Shown in pieces: positions 1 through 6,698 of a stretch of DNA of 10,905 bases (the stretch's first letter is position 1; the number at the start of each line of letters is the position of its first letter). A program made the position numbers and the translations under genes. Below the pieces are notes generated by a model. It did no database searches, had not been told where the DNA came from, and saw only the letters and a program-made list of their open reading frames with translations. Source of the DNA: Planctomycetota bacterium (GTDB lineage: Bacteria > Planctomycetota > Phycisphaerae > WQYP01); the NCBI GenBank assembly GCA_021816165.1, contig JAKAYZ010000017.1, positions 1-10,905 on the forward strand, written 5' to 3'.

Positions 1-526
1 CGCGCAGGCGGAAAAATCGATACCGGGGGTGGAGAACCTGTACTTTTTGCCCTACCTTACGGGCGAACGATGCCCGCATCCGGACGCGAATGCCCGGGGA
101 TGCTTCATAGGCCTTACGCCGCGGCATAGCCTTAAAGAGATTACCCGCAGTGTGTTGGAGGGGATTACCTTCGGCATGCGACAGCAAGTGGAAATTTTGC
201 GGGCCATGAATGTGGAGATTCGGCAGGTGCGTGCCAGCGGGGGCGGCGCCCGCAGCGGATTCTGGCGGCAAATGCAGGCGGACATGTATGACGCACCCGT
301 GGTGACGATTAATGCATGTGAAGGGGCAGCGCTGGGTGCGGCCATTTTAGCCGGGGTCGGCTGGGGCATGTGGCCGGGTGTAAAAGAGGCGACACAGGAG
401 ATTATCCGCATAAAGGATGTGACAAAACCGGCGAAGCGGAGTGCGGTGTTCTATGCGGAACAGGCGCGGCGGTACGCAACGCTGTATCCGGCATTGCGGC
501 AAACCTTTGCGGATATTTATGGTTGA
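1..526 (+). CDS. xylB: Xylulokinase (FGGY family carbohydrate kinase), C-terminal part, 5' truncated by window edge
   Basis: C-terminal domain of a FGGY sugar kinase, most like xylulokinase, which phosphorylates D-xylulose with ATP to give xylulose 5-phosphate for the pentose phosphate pathway in the cytoplasm. The frame is open from base 2 to the TGA at 524-526, giving about 174 visible residues; a full protein of this family is about 500, so roughly the first two thirds lie outside the window. The in-frame GTG at base 29 is internal, not a start. Seen: the LPYLTGER block (47-70), typical of XylB just after the domain junction; a helix resembling SVLEGITFGMRQ; a glycine-rich ATP-site block, SGGGARSGFWRQMQAD (236-283); and EGAALGAAI (320-346), the second adenosine-contacting loop. 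Another FGGY kinase with a related substrate cannot be excluded, because the sugar-binding N-terminal domain is missing. No other sugar-pathway gene is visible. Confidence 0.85.
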   Translation, partial: AQAEKSIPGVENLYFLPYLTGERCPHPDANARGCFIGLTPRHSLKEITRSVLEGITFGMRQQVEILRAMNVEIRQVRASGGGARSGFWRQMQADMYDAPVVTINACEGAALGAAILAGVGWGMWPGVKEATQEIIRIKDVTKPAKRSAVFYAEQARRYATLYPALRQTFADIYG

Positions 527-680
527 AATGCGGCGGGCCGGTATTCAACTTGCATTGCGTACGGCCAATTAAACCTGCTGAGTAATGACAGTCAACGTGC
601 CTGCACCCGGCCGAAAAAGTGGGCGTAATTGATTGGTGATGTGCGACGATAGACACTATTTTGACCGCCGCCGATGATTT

Positions 681-684
681 GGAG
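681..684 (+). promoter_or_regulatory. Shine-Dalgarno site for the DinB-superfamily gene
   Basis: GGAG lies 7 bases before the ATG at 692. It selects this ATG over the in-frame ATG at 674, which has no such site and would add six residues upstream of the usual beginning of the fold. Confidence 0.6.
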
Positions 685-691
685 AATATCC

Positions 692-1198
692 ATGCCGAGC
701 TTTGAGGAACTTTTGCTTCGAAAATCTCGTTTCATGAAATGGGGTGACGAGCAGATTATTGCGGCCGCCGGCCCAATTGCTGAGGACGAGTATTATCGCG
801 ACCGGGGTATTTCGTTTGGTTCGCTGCACAAACTGCTTGTGCATGTCATGGGTGCACAATGGATATGGCTGGAGCGATGGAAAGGCAACAGCCCGCCGCG
901 GCTGCTGGACGCAACCGATTACCCGACGCGTGAGCTCCTTTGGGAGGCGTGGCCGTTGCTGCACCGGGATTTTATTGAGTTTATCACCACCCAGACGCAG
1001 AACACGATCCACCGCCTGATTCACTATCAGAATTCCCGTGGGGAAAAATTCAGCGTTCCGCTTTCAGAGTTGATTCTTCATACTTTGGACCATGGCACTT
1101 ACCACCGCGGTCAGACAAACACCCTGATTAAACTGGCCGGCGGCCAGCCTGCGGCGGTTAATTATGTTCAGTACAGCATGTTATTTCCCGGCGGGTAA
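692..1198 (+). CDS. DinB-superfamily (DfsB-like) putative metal-dependent protein
   Basis: A 168-residue DinB/YfiT-like four-helix-bundle protein. The superfamily includes metal-dependent thiol S-transferases (bacillithiol- or mycothiol-linked) and damage-inducible proteins of unknown reaction; it is unrelated to DNA polymerase IV. The family metal site is three histidines, and all are present: His51 in the second helix (LHKLLVHVMGAQWIW), then His134 and His138 in the signature LDHGTYHRGQ near residues 132-141. A Trp-rich second helix and a VNYVQYSM C-terminal tail also fit. There is no signal peptide or membrane segment, so it is probably cytosolic. It sits alone: 165 bases follow xylB and 262 bases precede alaS, so there is no clear operon partner. 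The exact substrate cannot be told from sequence; a thiol transferase or a DNA-damage-linked role are both possible. Confidence 0.82.
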   Translation: MPSFEELLLRKSRFMKWGDEQIIAAAGPIAEDEYYRDRGISFGSLHKLLVHVMGAQWIWLERWKGNSPPRLLDATDYPTRELLWEAWPLLHRDFIEFITTQTQNTIHRLIHYQNSRGEKFSVPLSELILHTLDHGTYHRGQTNTLIKLAGGQPAAVNYVQYSMLFPGG

Positions 1199-1253
1199 GC
1201 GGCCGTCCGTGTCCGGCGGTCAGGTGAGCCGTTCAATTTTCTTGATGACAGGG

Positions 1254-1265
1254 TCAACCGGTTGA
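1254..1265. repeat. Perfect 12-base palindrome TCAACCGGTTGA
   Basis: TCAACCGGTTGA reads the same on both strands. It lies 56 bases after the DinB-type gene and about 200 bases before alaS. With no spacer it cannot form a good RNA hairpin, so a dimeric DNA-binding site is the more natural reading. A chance occurrence is also possible. Confidence 0.3.
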
Positions 1266-1447
1266 GCATCTTGGCCAAACCGCCGGGGCAGGGCCGGGCT
1301 GGAAGACGTGCGGCGCAAGGAGGAGAGACAGACTCAGGGCGACAGGCATGGGGCGAAAATTTTACTCAGGAACAAGGGAATAATGGAAAATGACGATGCA
1401 AAGTGGTGCCGGGCCGGTTAAACTGTGAGTTTTGGTGTTCGGCGTCT

Positions 1448-1453
1448 GGAGAG
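1448..1453 (+). promoter_or_regulatory. Shine-Dalgarno site deciding the alaS start
   Basis: GGAGAG lies 7 bases upstream of the ATG at 1461. This favours that ATG over the in-frame GTG at 1425, which would add 12 residues with no likeness to the conserved AlaS N-terminus. Confidence 0.65.
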
Positions 1454-1460
1454 CCAATAC

Positions 1461-4358
1461 ATGACATCACGGGAAGTTCGCTCGCAATTCATCGAATTCT
1501 TTACGCGCAAGCAGGGGCATATATTTGTGCCATCGAGCCCGGTGGTGCCGCTGGATGACCCAACTTTGCTTTTTACAAATGCGGGGATGAACCAGTTCAA
1601 GCCATATTTTTTGGGGACGGACAAGGCGCCGTGGCCACGGGCCGCCAATACGCAAAAGTGTATTCGGGCGGGAGGGAAACATAATGACTTGGATGATGTG
1701 GGCCGTTCGCGGCGGCATCATACGTTTTTTGAAATGCTGGGGAACTGGAGTTTTGGCGACTATTTCAAGCAGGGTGCGATTGAAATGGCCTGGGAACTGC
1801 TAACGGGCGCGTGGAAACTGGACCCGGCCCGCCTGCATGTTACGGTTTACAAGGGCAACCCTGCGGACGGCGTGCCACCGGATGATGAAGCCGCCCGCCT
1901 GTGGGAGACGATTGCGGGGGTAAAACCGGACCATATTCATCGGTTTGTGCATGAAAATTTCTGGGAAATGGGGGAAACAGGCCCCTGCGGGCCGTGCACG
2001 GAAATATTTATCGACCGGACGCTGGATGGCACAGGCGGACCGGAGGTGAACGGGACCGATCCCCGGGTCATGGAAATCTGGAATCTTGTGTTTATTCAGT
2101 ACAATCGCGATGGGGCCCGCAAGTTAACCCCCCTGCCGGCGGAACATGTGGACACAGGCATGGGATTGGAACGGATATGCCAGGTGATCGGCGGATATTC
2201 CGACAATTACGCAACGGACCTGTTCACACCGATTTTTAACGCAATTCAGGAGTTGTCCGGGCATCGGTACGAGGGGCGTTTTCCGGCGTTGGATCAGGCG
2301 GGCAGTGAAGAGTCCACGAATGGTAACCTGGCGAAGGATATCGCCTTCCGGGTAGTGGCGGATCATATCCGCTGTCTTACATTCGCCCTGACAGACGGCG
2401 CGATTCCATCCAATGAAGGCCGCGGTTATGTGCTGCGGCGGATATTGCGGCGGGCGGTGAGATTCGGCCGGCAGACATTGGAGCTTCGCCGACCATTTTT
2501 GCATTCCCTGGTGCCGGTGATTGTGGAGACAATGGGCTCGGCATTTCCGGAATTGAAGGTGCATCCCGGTGCGGTGGCAAAACTGATTCAAGACGAGGAG
2601 GAGAGTTTCAGCCGCACGCTGGATCGGGGGCTGGACCTGTTTGCGGCAGCCGCGGAGGAGGCGCGAAACCTGGGGCAGAGCGGGAAAAAGCCGGTCATAT
2701 CGGCGGGCAACGCGTTTAAGCTGCATGACACCTACGGATTTCCAATAGACCTTACGCAGATCATGGCCCGGGAAAACGATGTGGAGGTGGATACCGCCGG
2801 CTATGAAAAGCTGATGGAAGAAGCGCGGGTAAAGGCCCGGGGCGCCGGCCGGGATGAAGGAGACGGGCTGGCGCAATTGCCGGACAATATTTTGACGGAA
2901 CTTTCGGCGATGCGTGTGCGCCCGACGGATGACCAGGCGAAATTTACGCACAAGCCGCTGCGAACAGCGGTTGCGGCCATCTGGGATGGTAGCCATTTAC
3001 GCACCCACGCGACCGCCCCGGGGAAGGCGGCGATCCTGCTGGAAAAAACCAATTTTTATGCGGAGATGGGCGGTCAAGTGGGTGACCAGGGGGAAATCCG
3101 CGCGGATCACGGGGGCGTATTTGCGGTGCAGACAACGCAAAGCGCCGGCGGCTTTGTGCTACATATCGGGCATATAAAAACCGGCAAATTATCGGCGGGC
3201 GATGCCGTTACGGCGGAGGTATTTTCCGCCCGGCAGCGCACCGAAAAAAACCACACCGGCACGCACCTGCTGAACTGGGCGTTGCGCGAGGTGCTGGGGG
3301 ATCATGTGCAGCAAAAGGGATCGCTGGTGGATCCGCAGAAACTGCGCTTCGATTTTGTCCAGCCGTCTGCGATTACGGATGAACAGCTGGTGCACGTTGA
3401 AGACAAGGTGAACAAGGCGATAGAGTCGGATTTGGCGGTGCATACGGCGGTGGTGGAAGTGGAGAAGGGTCGCGAGATTTTTTCACTGCGGGCGATATTC
3501 GGGGAAAAATACCCGCCGATGGTGCGGGTTGTAAGCATAGGCCGGCCGGTGGAGGACCTGCTGGCGGATCCGGCGAATCCGGCATGGCGGAACTATTCGA
3601 TAGAATTCTGCGGAGGGGCGCACCTGGCAAGGACAGGCCTGGCGGAAGCGTTTGTGCTGATTGGAGAGGAATCGGTAAGCAAGGGGGTGCGGCGAATCAC
3701 GGCATTAACCGGCCAGGCGGCCCGTGACGCGCAACGGCAAGCCGGCGCCGTGATGGACCTGGTGGATAAGGCGGCGAACGCCGCACCGGAAGAACTGCCG
3801 CAGTTGCTGGCGGAGTTGCAGAAAACGGCGCGAGAGCAGGGATTGCCGGTGGCGGCGCGGCGGCTGGCGCAGCATACGCAGGCGGCGGTACAGGAGAAAC
3901 TCAAGCAGATTCAGAAAAGCCTGGGGAATGATGCAGCGCAGGGGACGGTGAGTACACAGGAACTGGAACGGCTGATTTCCGCGGTGCAAACCATCGGCCC
4001 GGCCAAACTGGTTGTCGGGCAGTTGGCCAGCGGCTCGCCGGATATGCTGCGGGCGACCATGGACGGATTGAAAAAGAAACTGGGAGCCGACAGCATTGCG
4101 CTGCTGCTGGCGGGCACGCAGGTGGAAACGGACAAGGACGGGAACCCGCTTCCAGCCAAGGTCAATTTTCTGGCGGCGGTGAGCGACAGCCTGATCGGTA
4201 AATTAAAAGCCGGCGACTGGGTGAAACAGGTTGCCCCGCTGGTAGGCGGCAGCGGCGGCGGACGGCCGCAGATGGCGATGGCAGGCGGCAAGGATGCCTC
4301 GGCCATTGAAAGGGCGCTGGAAGCCGGGCGCGACTTTGCCACAGGCAAGCTGGCGTAA
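1461..4358 (+). CDS. alaS: Alanyl-tRNA synthetase
   Basis: Class II synthetase that activates alanine with ATP, charges tRNA-Ala and hydrolyses mischarged Ser- or Gly-tRNA-Ala; cytosolic and essential. It has 965 residues from the chosen ATG, longer than the roughly 875 of E. coli. Domains seen: catalytic core with [11 protein letters not shown] (motif 1 region), [11 protein letters not shown] near 85-95 (motif 2), [18 protein letters not shown], and [14 protein letters not shown] (motif 3); then the editing domain with zinc ligands HTGTH (His598, His602) and CGGAH (Cys717, His721); a helical, probably coiled segment near 755-830; and a C-terminal DHHA1-type domain with GGSGGGRP at 929-936. 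The residue before His721 is Ala where Thr is usual. An extra stretch of about ten residues sits just before CGGAH. Both flanking gaps exceed 170 bases, so it is probably transcribed separately. Confidence 0.98.
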   Translation: MTSREVRSQFIEFFTRKQGHIFVPSSPVVPLDDPTLLFTNAGMNQFKPYFLGTDKAPWPRAANTQKCIRAGGKHNDLDDVGRSRRHHTFFEMLGNWSFGDYFKQGAIEMAWELLTGAWKLDPARLHVTVYKGNPADGVPPDDEAARLWETIAGVKPDHIHRFVHENFWEMGETGPCGPCTEIFIDRTLDGTGGPEVNGTDPRVMEIWNLVFIQYNRDGARKLTPLPAEHVDTGMGLERICQVIGGYSDNYATDLFTPIFNAIQELSGHRYEGRFPALDQAGSEESTNGNLAKDIAFRVVADHIRCLTFALTDGAIPSNEGRGYVLRRILRRAVRFGRQTLELRRPFLHSLVPVIVETMGSAFPELKVHPGAVAKLIQDEEESFSRTLDRGLDLFAAAAEEARNLGQSGKKPVISAGNAFKLHDTYGFPIDLTQIMARENDVEVDTAGYEKLMEEARVKARGAGRDEGDGLAQLPDNILTELSAMRVRPTDDQAKFTHKPLRTAVAAIWDGSHLRTHATAPGKAAILLEKTNFYAEMGGQVGDQGEIRADHGGVFAVQTTQSAGGFVLHIGHIKTGKLSAGDAVTAEVFSARQRTEKNHTGTHLLNWALREVLGDHVQQKGSLVDPQKLRFDFVQPSAITDEQLVHVEDKVNKAIESDLAVHTAVVEVEKGREIFSLRAIFGEKYPPMVRVVSIGRPVEDLLADPANPAWRNYSIEFCGGAHLARTGLAEAFVLIGEESVSKGVRRITALTGQAARDAQRQAGAVMDLVDKAANAAPEELPQLLAELQKTAREQGLPVAARRLAQHTQAAVQEKLKQIQKSLGNDAAQGTVSTQELERLISAVQTIGPAKLVVGQLASGSPDMLRATMDGLKKKLGADSIALLLAGTQVETDKDGNPLPAKVNFLAAVSDSLIGKLKAGDWVKQVAPLVGGSGGGRPQMAMAGGKDASAIERALEAGRDFATGKLA

Positions 4359-4391
4359 AGGCAGGGAAGCAGGGGCGGGCCGGGCAATAAA

Positions 4392-4432
4392 TGCAGGGGA
4401 AAAGGAAAAAAAGGGGGATTTTTTCACCTGCA
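4392..4432 (+). repeat. Long-armed inverted repeat with an alternative internal hairpin, alaS-moxR gap
   Basis: TGCAGG (4392-4397) and GAAAA (4399-4403) pair with TTTTC (4421-4425) and CCTGCA (4427-4432), with one G-A mismatch and a 17-base loop. A competing hairpin uses GAAAAAA (4405-4411) with TTTTTTC (4419-4425). The two share the same T-tract and exclude each other. No T-run follows the outer stem, so it is not a standard intrinsic terminator for alaS. Confidence 0.35.
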
Positions 4433-4440
4433 AGACAAAA

Positions 4441-4499
4441 GCCGCTACGGCAACTACACTTGGGGTAATTGTATCCCCGACCCGGCGGCCGACAGGCCG
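4441..4499 (+). promoter_or_regulatory. Cluster of short stem-loops in the putative moxR leader
   Basis: Three small hairpins follow one another: GCCG-CTA-CGGC (4441-4451), GGGGTA-ATTG-TA with a bulged T then CCCC (4462-4478), and CGGCC-GACA-GGCCG with a GNNA-type loop (4486-4499). An A-rich strip and the moxR ribosome site follow. Together with the inverted repeat at 4392-4432 this suggests a structured 5' leader RNA. No known riboswitch was recognised, and short GC stems are common by chance in this base composition. Confidence 0.25.
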
Positions 4500-4520
4500 G
4501 CCGTTAATAAAACATAAAGT

Positions 4521-4526
4521 AAGGAG
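4521..4526 (+). promoter_or_regulatory. Strong Shine-Dalgarno site deciding the GTG start of the MoxR gene
   Basis: AAGGAG lies 7 bases before the GTG at 4534. The reading frame stays open back to 4294, inside alaS, but the extra 80 residues are low-complexity and unlike MoxR, so the GTG is taken as the start. Confidence 0.8.
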
Positions 4527-4533
4527 ACGTGAC

Positions 4534-5634
4534 GTGACCGACCCGGCAATCAGCGGTTCCCCGACTACGGAGTTGGCCCTTTCCGCCGATGAACTGGCTG
4601 CGGTGCGGAAGCTGCAGGAGAATTGTTCGCGGCTGAAGGCGGAATTATCCAAGGTGATTGTGGGGCAAAGCGAGGTGATTGAGGAACTGCTGGTGGTGCT
4701 GTTCTGCCGGGGGCATTGCCTTTTGGTGGGGGTGCCCGGGCTGGCGAAAACGCTGCTGATATCCACCCTGGCCAAGTCACTGAATCTAAGTTTTAACCGC
4801 ATTCAATTCACGCCGGACCTTATGCCGTCGGACATTACGGGCACGGAAGTAATTGAGGAAGACCGGGCAACGGGCCAGCGGTCGTTGCGTTATGTGAAAG
4901 GGCCGATTTTCGCCAATGCGGTCCTGGCGGATGAGATCAATCGTACGCCGCCGAAAACACAGGCCGCACTGCTGGAGGCGATGCAGGAGCACCAGGTGAC
5001 GGCCGGCGGGGTGCAGCGGCGGCTGCCGGAGCCATTTTTTGTGATGGCGACACAGAACCCGATTGAACAGGAAGGAACCTATCCACTGCCGGAGGCGCAG
5101 CTGGACCGGTTCATGTTTAATGTCCTGGTGAATTACCCGACGGAACAGGAAGAGTTTGATATTGTGCGGCTGACGACCTCGCCACGTCAGATTCAAATAG
5201 AACCGGTACTTTCAGCACAAGAGGTGATGAATCTGCAGGAACTGGTGCGGAAGGTGCCGGTGGCGGATTATGTGATCCGCTATGCACTGCGGCTGACGCG
5301 GCAGACGCGCGTATCGCAGAAAGACACGCCGAAATTCGTGAAAGATTATGTGGCATGGGGCGCCGGCCCGCGTGCGTCGCAATACCTGGTGTTGGCGGGC
5401 AAAGCCAGGGCGCTGCTGCACGGGCGGTATCATGTAAGCACGGAGGATATCCGGAGTGTGGCCTATCCAACACTGCGGCACCGGGTGCTGACCAATTTCA
5501 ACGCGGAGGCGGAGGGGATTCGGTCGGATGATATTATCCGGATGCTGATAGAGCAGACGCCGCGTGAACCGGAGGCCGGCGGAGGCGGCGGCCTGCCGAA
5601 GGTGTTTGCCGAATCGCCGGGGGCGAAAACGTGA
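4534..5634 (+). CDS. MoxR family AAA+ ATPase
   Basis: A 366-residue cytosolic AAA+ ATPase of the MoxR class. Family members are thought to remodel or load partner proteins, usually VWA-domain proteins encoded next door. Seen in order: an N-terminal helix; the IVGQ segment (42-45); Walker A GVPGLAKT (66-73); the family-specific block [20 protein letters not shown]; Walker B with Asp133-Glu134 inside [13 protein letters not shown]; sensor 1 ATQNP (172-176, Asn175); the arginine-finger region PEAQLDRF (Arg192); and a lid domain with [17 protein letters not shown] and TLRHRVL motifs. All catalytic residues are present. A short Gly run near the C-terminus is unusual but in a tail. It is the first gene of the cluster; a DUF58 gene follows after 111 bases. 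The wording of the core blocks resembles planctomycete homologues. Confidence 0.96.
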   Translation: MTDPAISGSPTTELALSADELAAVRKLQENCSRLKAELSKVIVGQSEVIEELLVVLFCRGHCLLVGVPGLAKTLLISTLAKSLNLSFNRIQFTPDLMPSDITGTEVIEEDRATGQRSLRYVKGPIFANAVLADEINRTPPKTQAALLEAMQEHQVTAGGVQRRLPEPFFVMATQNPIEQEGTYPLPEAQLDRFMFNVLVNYPTEQEEFDIVRLTTSPRQIQIEPVLSAQEVMNLQELVRKVPVADYVIRYALRLTRQTRVSQKDTPKFVKDYVAWGAGPRASQYLVLAGKARALLHGRYHVSTEDIRSVAYPTLRHRVLTNFNAEAEGIRSDDIIRMLIEQTPREPEAGGGGGLPKVFAESPGAKT

Positions 5635-5647
5635 CGCGGCAGGCGGA

Positions 5648-5662
5648 CCGGCGGGGCGCCGG
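5648..5662 (+). repeat. Perfect GC hairpin CCGGCG-GGG-CGCCGG
   Basis: Six perfect G/C pairs around a three-base loop, 13 bases after the moxR stop. No T-run follows, so a terminator is unlikely. It may stabilise or process the message between moxR and the DUF58 gene, or only reflect the extreme GC content of this gap. Confidence 0.4.
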
Positions 5663-5681
5663 CCGCGGCGGAAGGGGAAGG

Positions 5682-5704
5682 CCGGCCGGAGTCCGGGCGG
5701 CCGG
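5682..5704 (+). repeat. Perfect GC hairpin CCGGCCG / CGGCCGG
   Basis: Seven perfect G/C pairs (5682-5688 with 5698-5704) around a nine-base loop, in the same 111-base gap as the hairpin at 5648. An A-rich strip follows, not a T-run. It lies 30 bases before the DUF58 ribosome site. Confidence 0.4.
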
Positions 5705-5733
5705 AAATTGGAAAAACGGCAGAATAGCTAGGC

Positions 5734-5737
5734 AGGA
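5734..5737 (+). promoter_or_regulatory. Shine-Dalgarno site for the DUF58 gene
   Basis: AGGA lies 8 bases before the ATG at 5746 and supports that start. Confidence 0.5.
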
Positions 5738-5745
5738 ATCCCGCG

Positions 5746-6672
5746 ATGGTGAGTCCGGAAGCTGAAAAATCAAATTACCGCCGCTACCTTGATCCGCGCA
5801 CCATGGCCAAGATTGGTGCGCTGGATATACGCGCGCGGCTGATTGTGGAGGGGTTTGTAACGGGGATGCACCGATCGCCGTACAAGGGGTTTTCGATAGA
5901 ATTCGCCCAGCATCGGCCGTATTCGACGGGCGATGACATTAAATATATAGACTGGAAAGTTTTTGGCCGTACGGACAGGCATTACATCAAGCAATATGAA
6001 GAAGAAACGAACCTCCAGGTGATGCTGGTGGTGGATGCTTCGACATCGATGAATTTCGCCGGCGAGGCGAATCCAAACTGGCGGAAATTTGACCACGCGG
6101 TAAGCATTGCCGCGAGCATGGCGTATGTGGCGCTGCACCAACAGGACAGTGCGGGGCTGGCCATATTTGATTCCAAACTGCGGCGGCTGATCCGGCCGTC
6201 GAATAATCCGCGGCAATGGCGGATTTTGATCGACGAATTGACGAGCACCACCGGAGGGGCGAAAACGGATGCCGGCATGATTTTGGATGCGGTGGCCGAA
6301 GAGTTGCGGCATCGGAGCCTGATCATATTTATAAGCGATCTGTTTGATGATCCGGGAAAAATCATCAAGGGCATACGGCATCTGCGTTATCGACGGCATG
6401 ATCTGATCGTGCTGCAGGTGCTGGACCATGAGGAACTTGAATTTCCGTTCCGCGCCACGACCATGTTCAAGGGAGTAGAATTACCATCGGAGGTCATTGT
6501 GGAACCGCAGGCGATACGCGAGGCGTACATGGAGGAATTGCGGAGGCACACGGACGAAATCCGCACCGCCTGCCATCAGTTGCATGTGGATTATGTGCAG
6601 GTGGATACGGGCGTGCCGCTGGATGTATCACTGCCGGGCTTTCTGGCGTCGCGTGAAAGCCGCATGAAATAA
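5746..6672 (+). CDS. DUF58 domain-containing protein with a VWA-type fold
   Basis: A 308-residue soluble protein of the DUF58 family, whose genes almost always sit beside moxR. The family's biochemical role is unsettled; a metal-dependent adhesion/VWA partner of the MoxR ATPase is the usual view. Seen: the DUF58 core HRPYSTGDDIKYIDWKVF (residues 56-73), followed by YEEETN; the metal site DASTSM with Asp97, Ser99 and Ser101; Thr174 in the next loop; and Asp198 in IFISDLFDD. The MIDAS set therefore looks complete. No membrane segment or signal peptide is visible, unlike many longer DUF58 proteins that start with two membrane helices; this is the short cytosolic form. A BatA-like gene follows after 26 bases, which suggests co-transcription. 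Confidence 0.95.
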   Translation: MVSPEAEKSNYRRYLDPRTMAKIGALDIRARLIVEGFVTGMHRSPYKGFSIEFAQHRPYSTGDDIKYIDWKVFGRTDRHYIKQYEEETNLQVMLVVDASTSMNFAGEANPNWRKFDHAVSIAASMAYVALHQQDSAGLAIFDSKLRRLIRPSNNPRQWRILIDELTSTTGGAKTDAGMILDAVAEELRHRSLIIFISDLFDDPGKIIKGIRHLRYRRHDLIVLQVLDHEELEFPFRATTMFKGVELPSEVIVEPQAIREAYMEELRRHTDEIRTACHQLHVDYVQVDTGVPLDVSLPGFLASRESRMK

Positions 6673-6698
6673 CCGCTTCACGGCGGACAGAAGATAAA

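Larger units (their letters stand above)
1199..1460 (+). other. Non-coding gap upstream of alaS
   Basis: The longest gap between genes (262 bases). It holds a 12-base palindrome (1254-1265), a perfect Shine-Dalgarno string AAGGAGG (1317-1323) with no ATG, GTG or TTG within the next 12 bases, and two tiny ORFs: 1348-1383 (11 codons) and 1383-1421 (12 codons), overlapping as TAATG. No convincing sigma-70 promoter or intrinsic terminator was seen. The palindrome could be an operator and the mini-ORFs a leader for alaS, but neither is supported beyond pattern. Confidence 0.4.

Noticed and set aside
536..566. Imperfect hairpin GGCCGgTA...TACGGCC after xylB
   Set aside because: It has a bulge, a loop of more than 15 bases and no T-run; it could be chance in GC-rich sequence.
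1214..1240. Possible terminator after the DinB-type gene (CGGC...GCCG then TTCAATTTT)
   Set aside because: Only four pairs with a ten-base loop and an interrupted T-run; too weak to call.
1425..1460. Upstream GTG start for alaS
   Set aside because: The 12 added residues do not resemble the AlaS N-terminus, and the ATG at 1461 has a well-placed GGAGAG.
2124..2996. Long reverse-strand open frame (290 codons) opposite alaS
   Set aside because: It lies fully inside a clear alaS coding region, and its translation is Arg/His/Gln/Pro-rich with no family likeness. Such frames are expected opposite GC-rich genes.
4294..4533. N-terminal extension of the MoxR frame back into alaS
   Set aside because: The first 80 residues are low-complexity and unlike MoxR, and a strong ribosome site sits 7 bases before the GTG at 4534.
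5770..6429. Reverse-strand open frame (219 codons) opposite the DUF58 gene
   Set aside because: The forward strand carries the complete DUF58 motif set here; the reverse product shows no recognisable motif.
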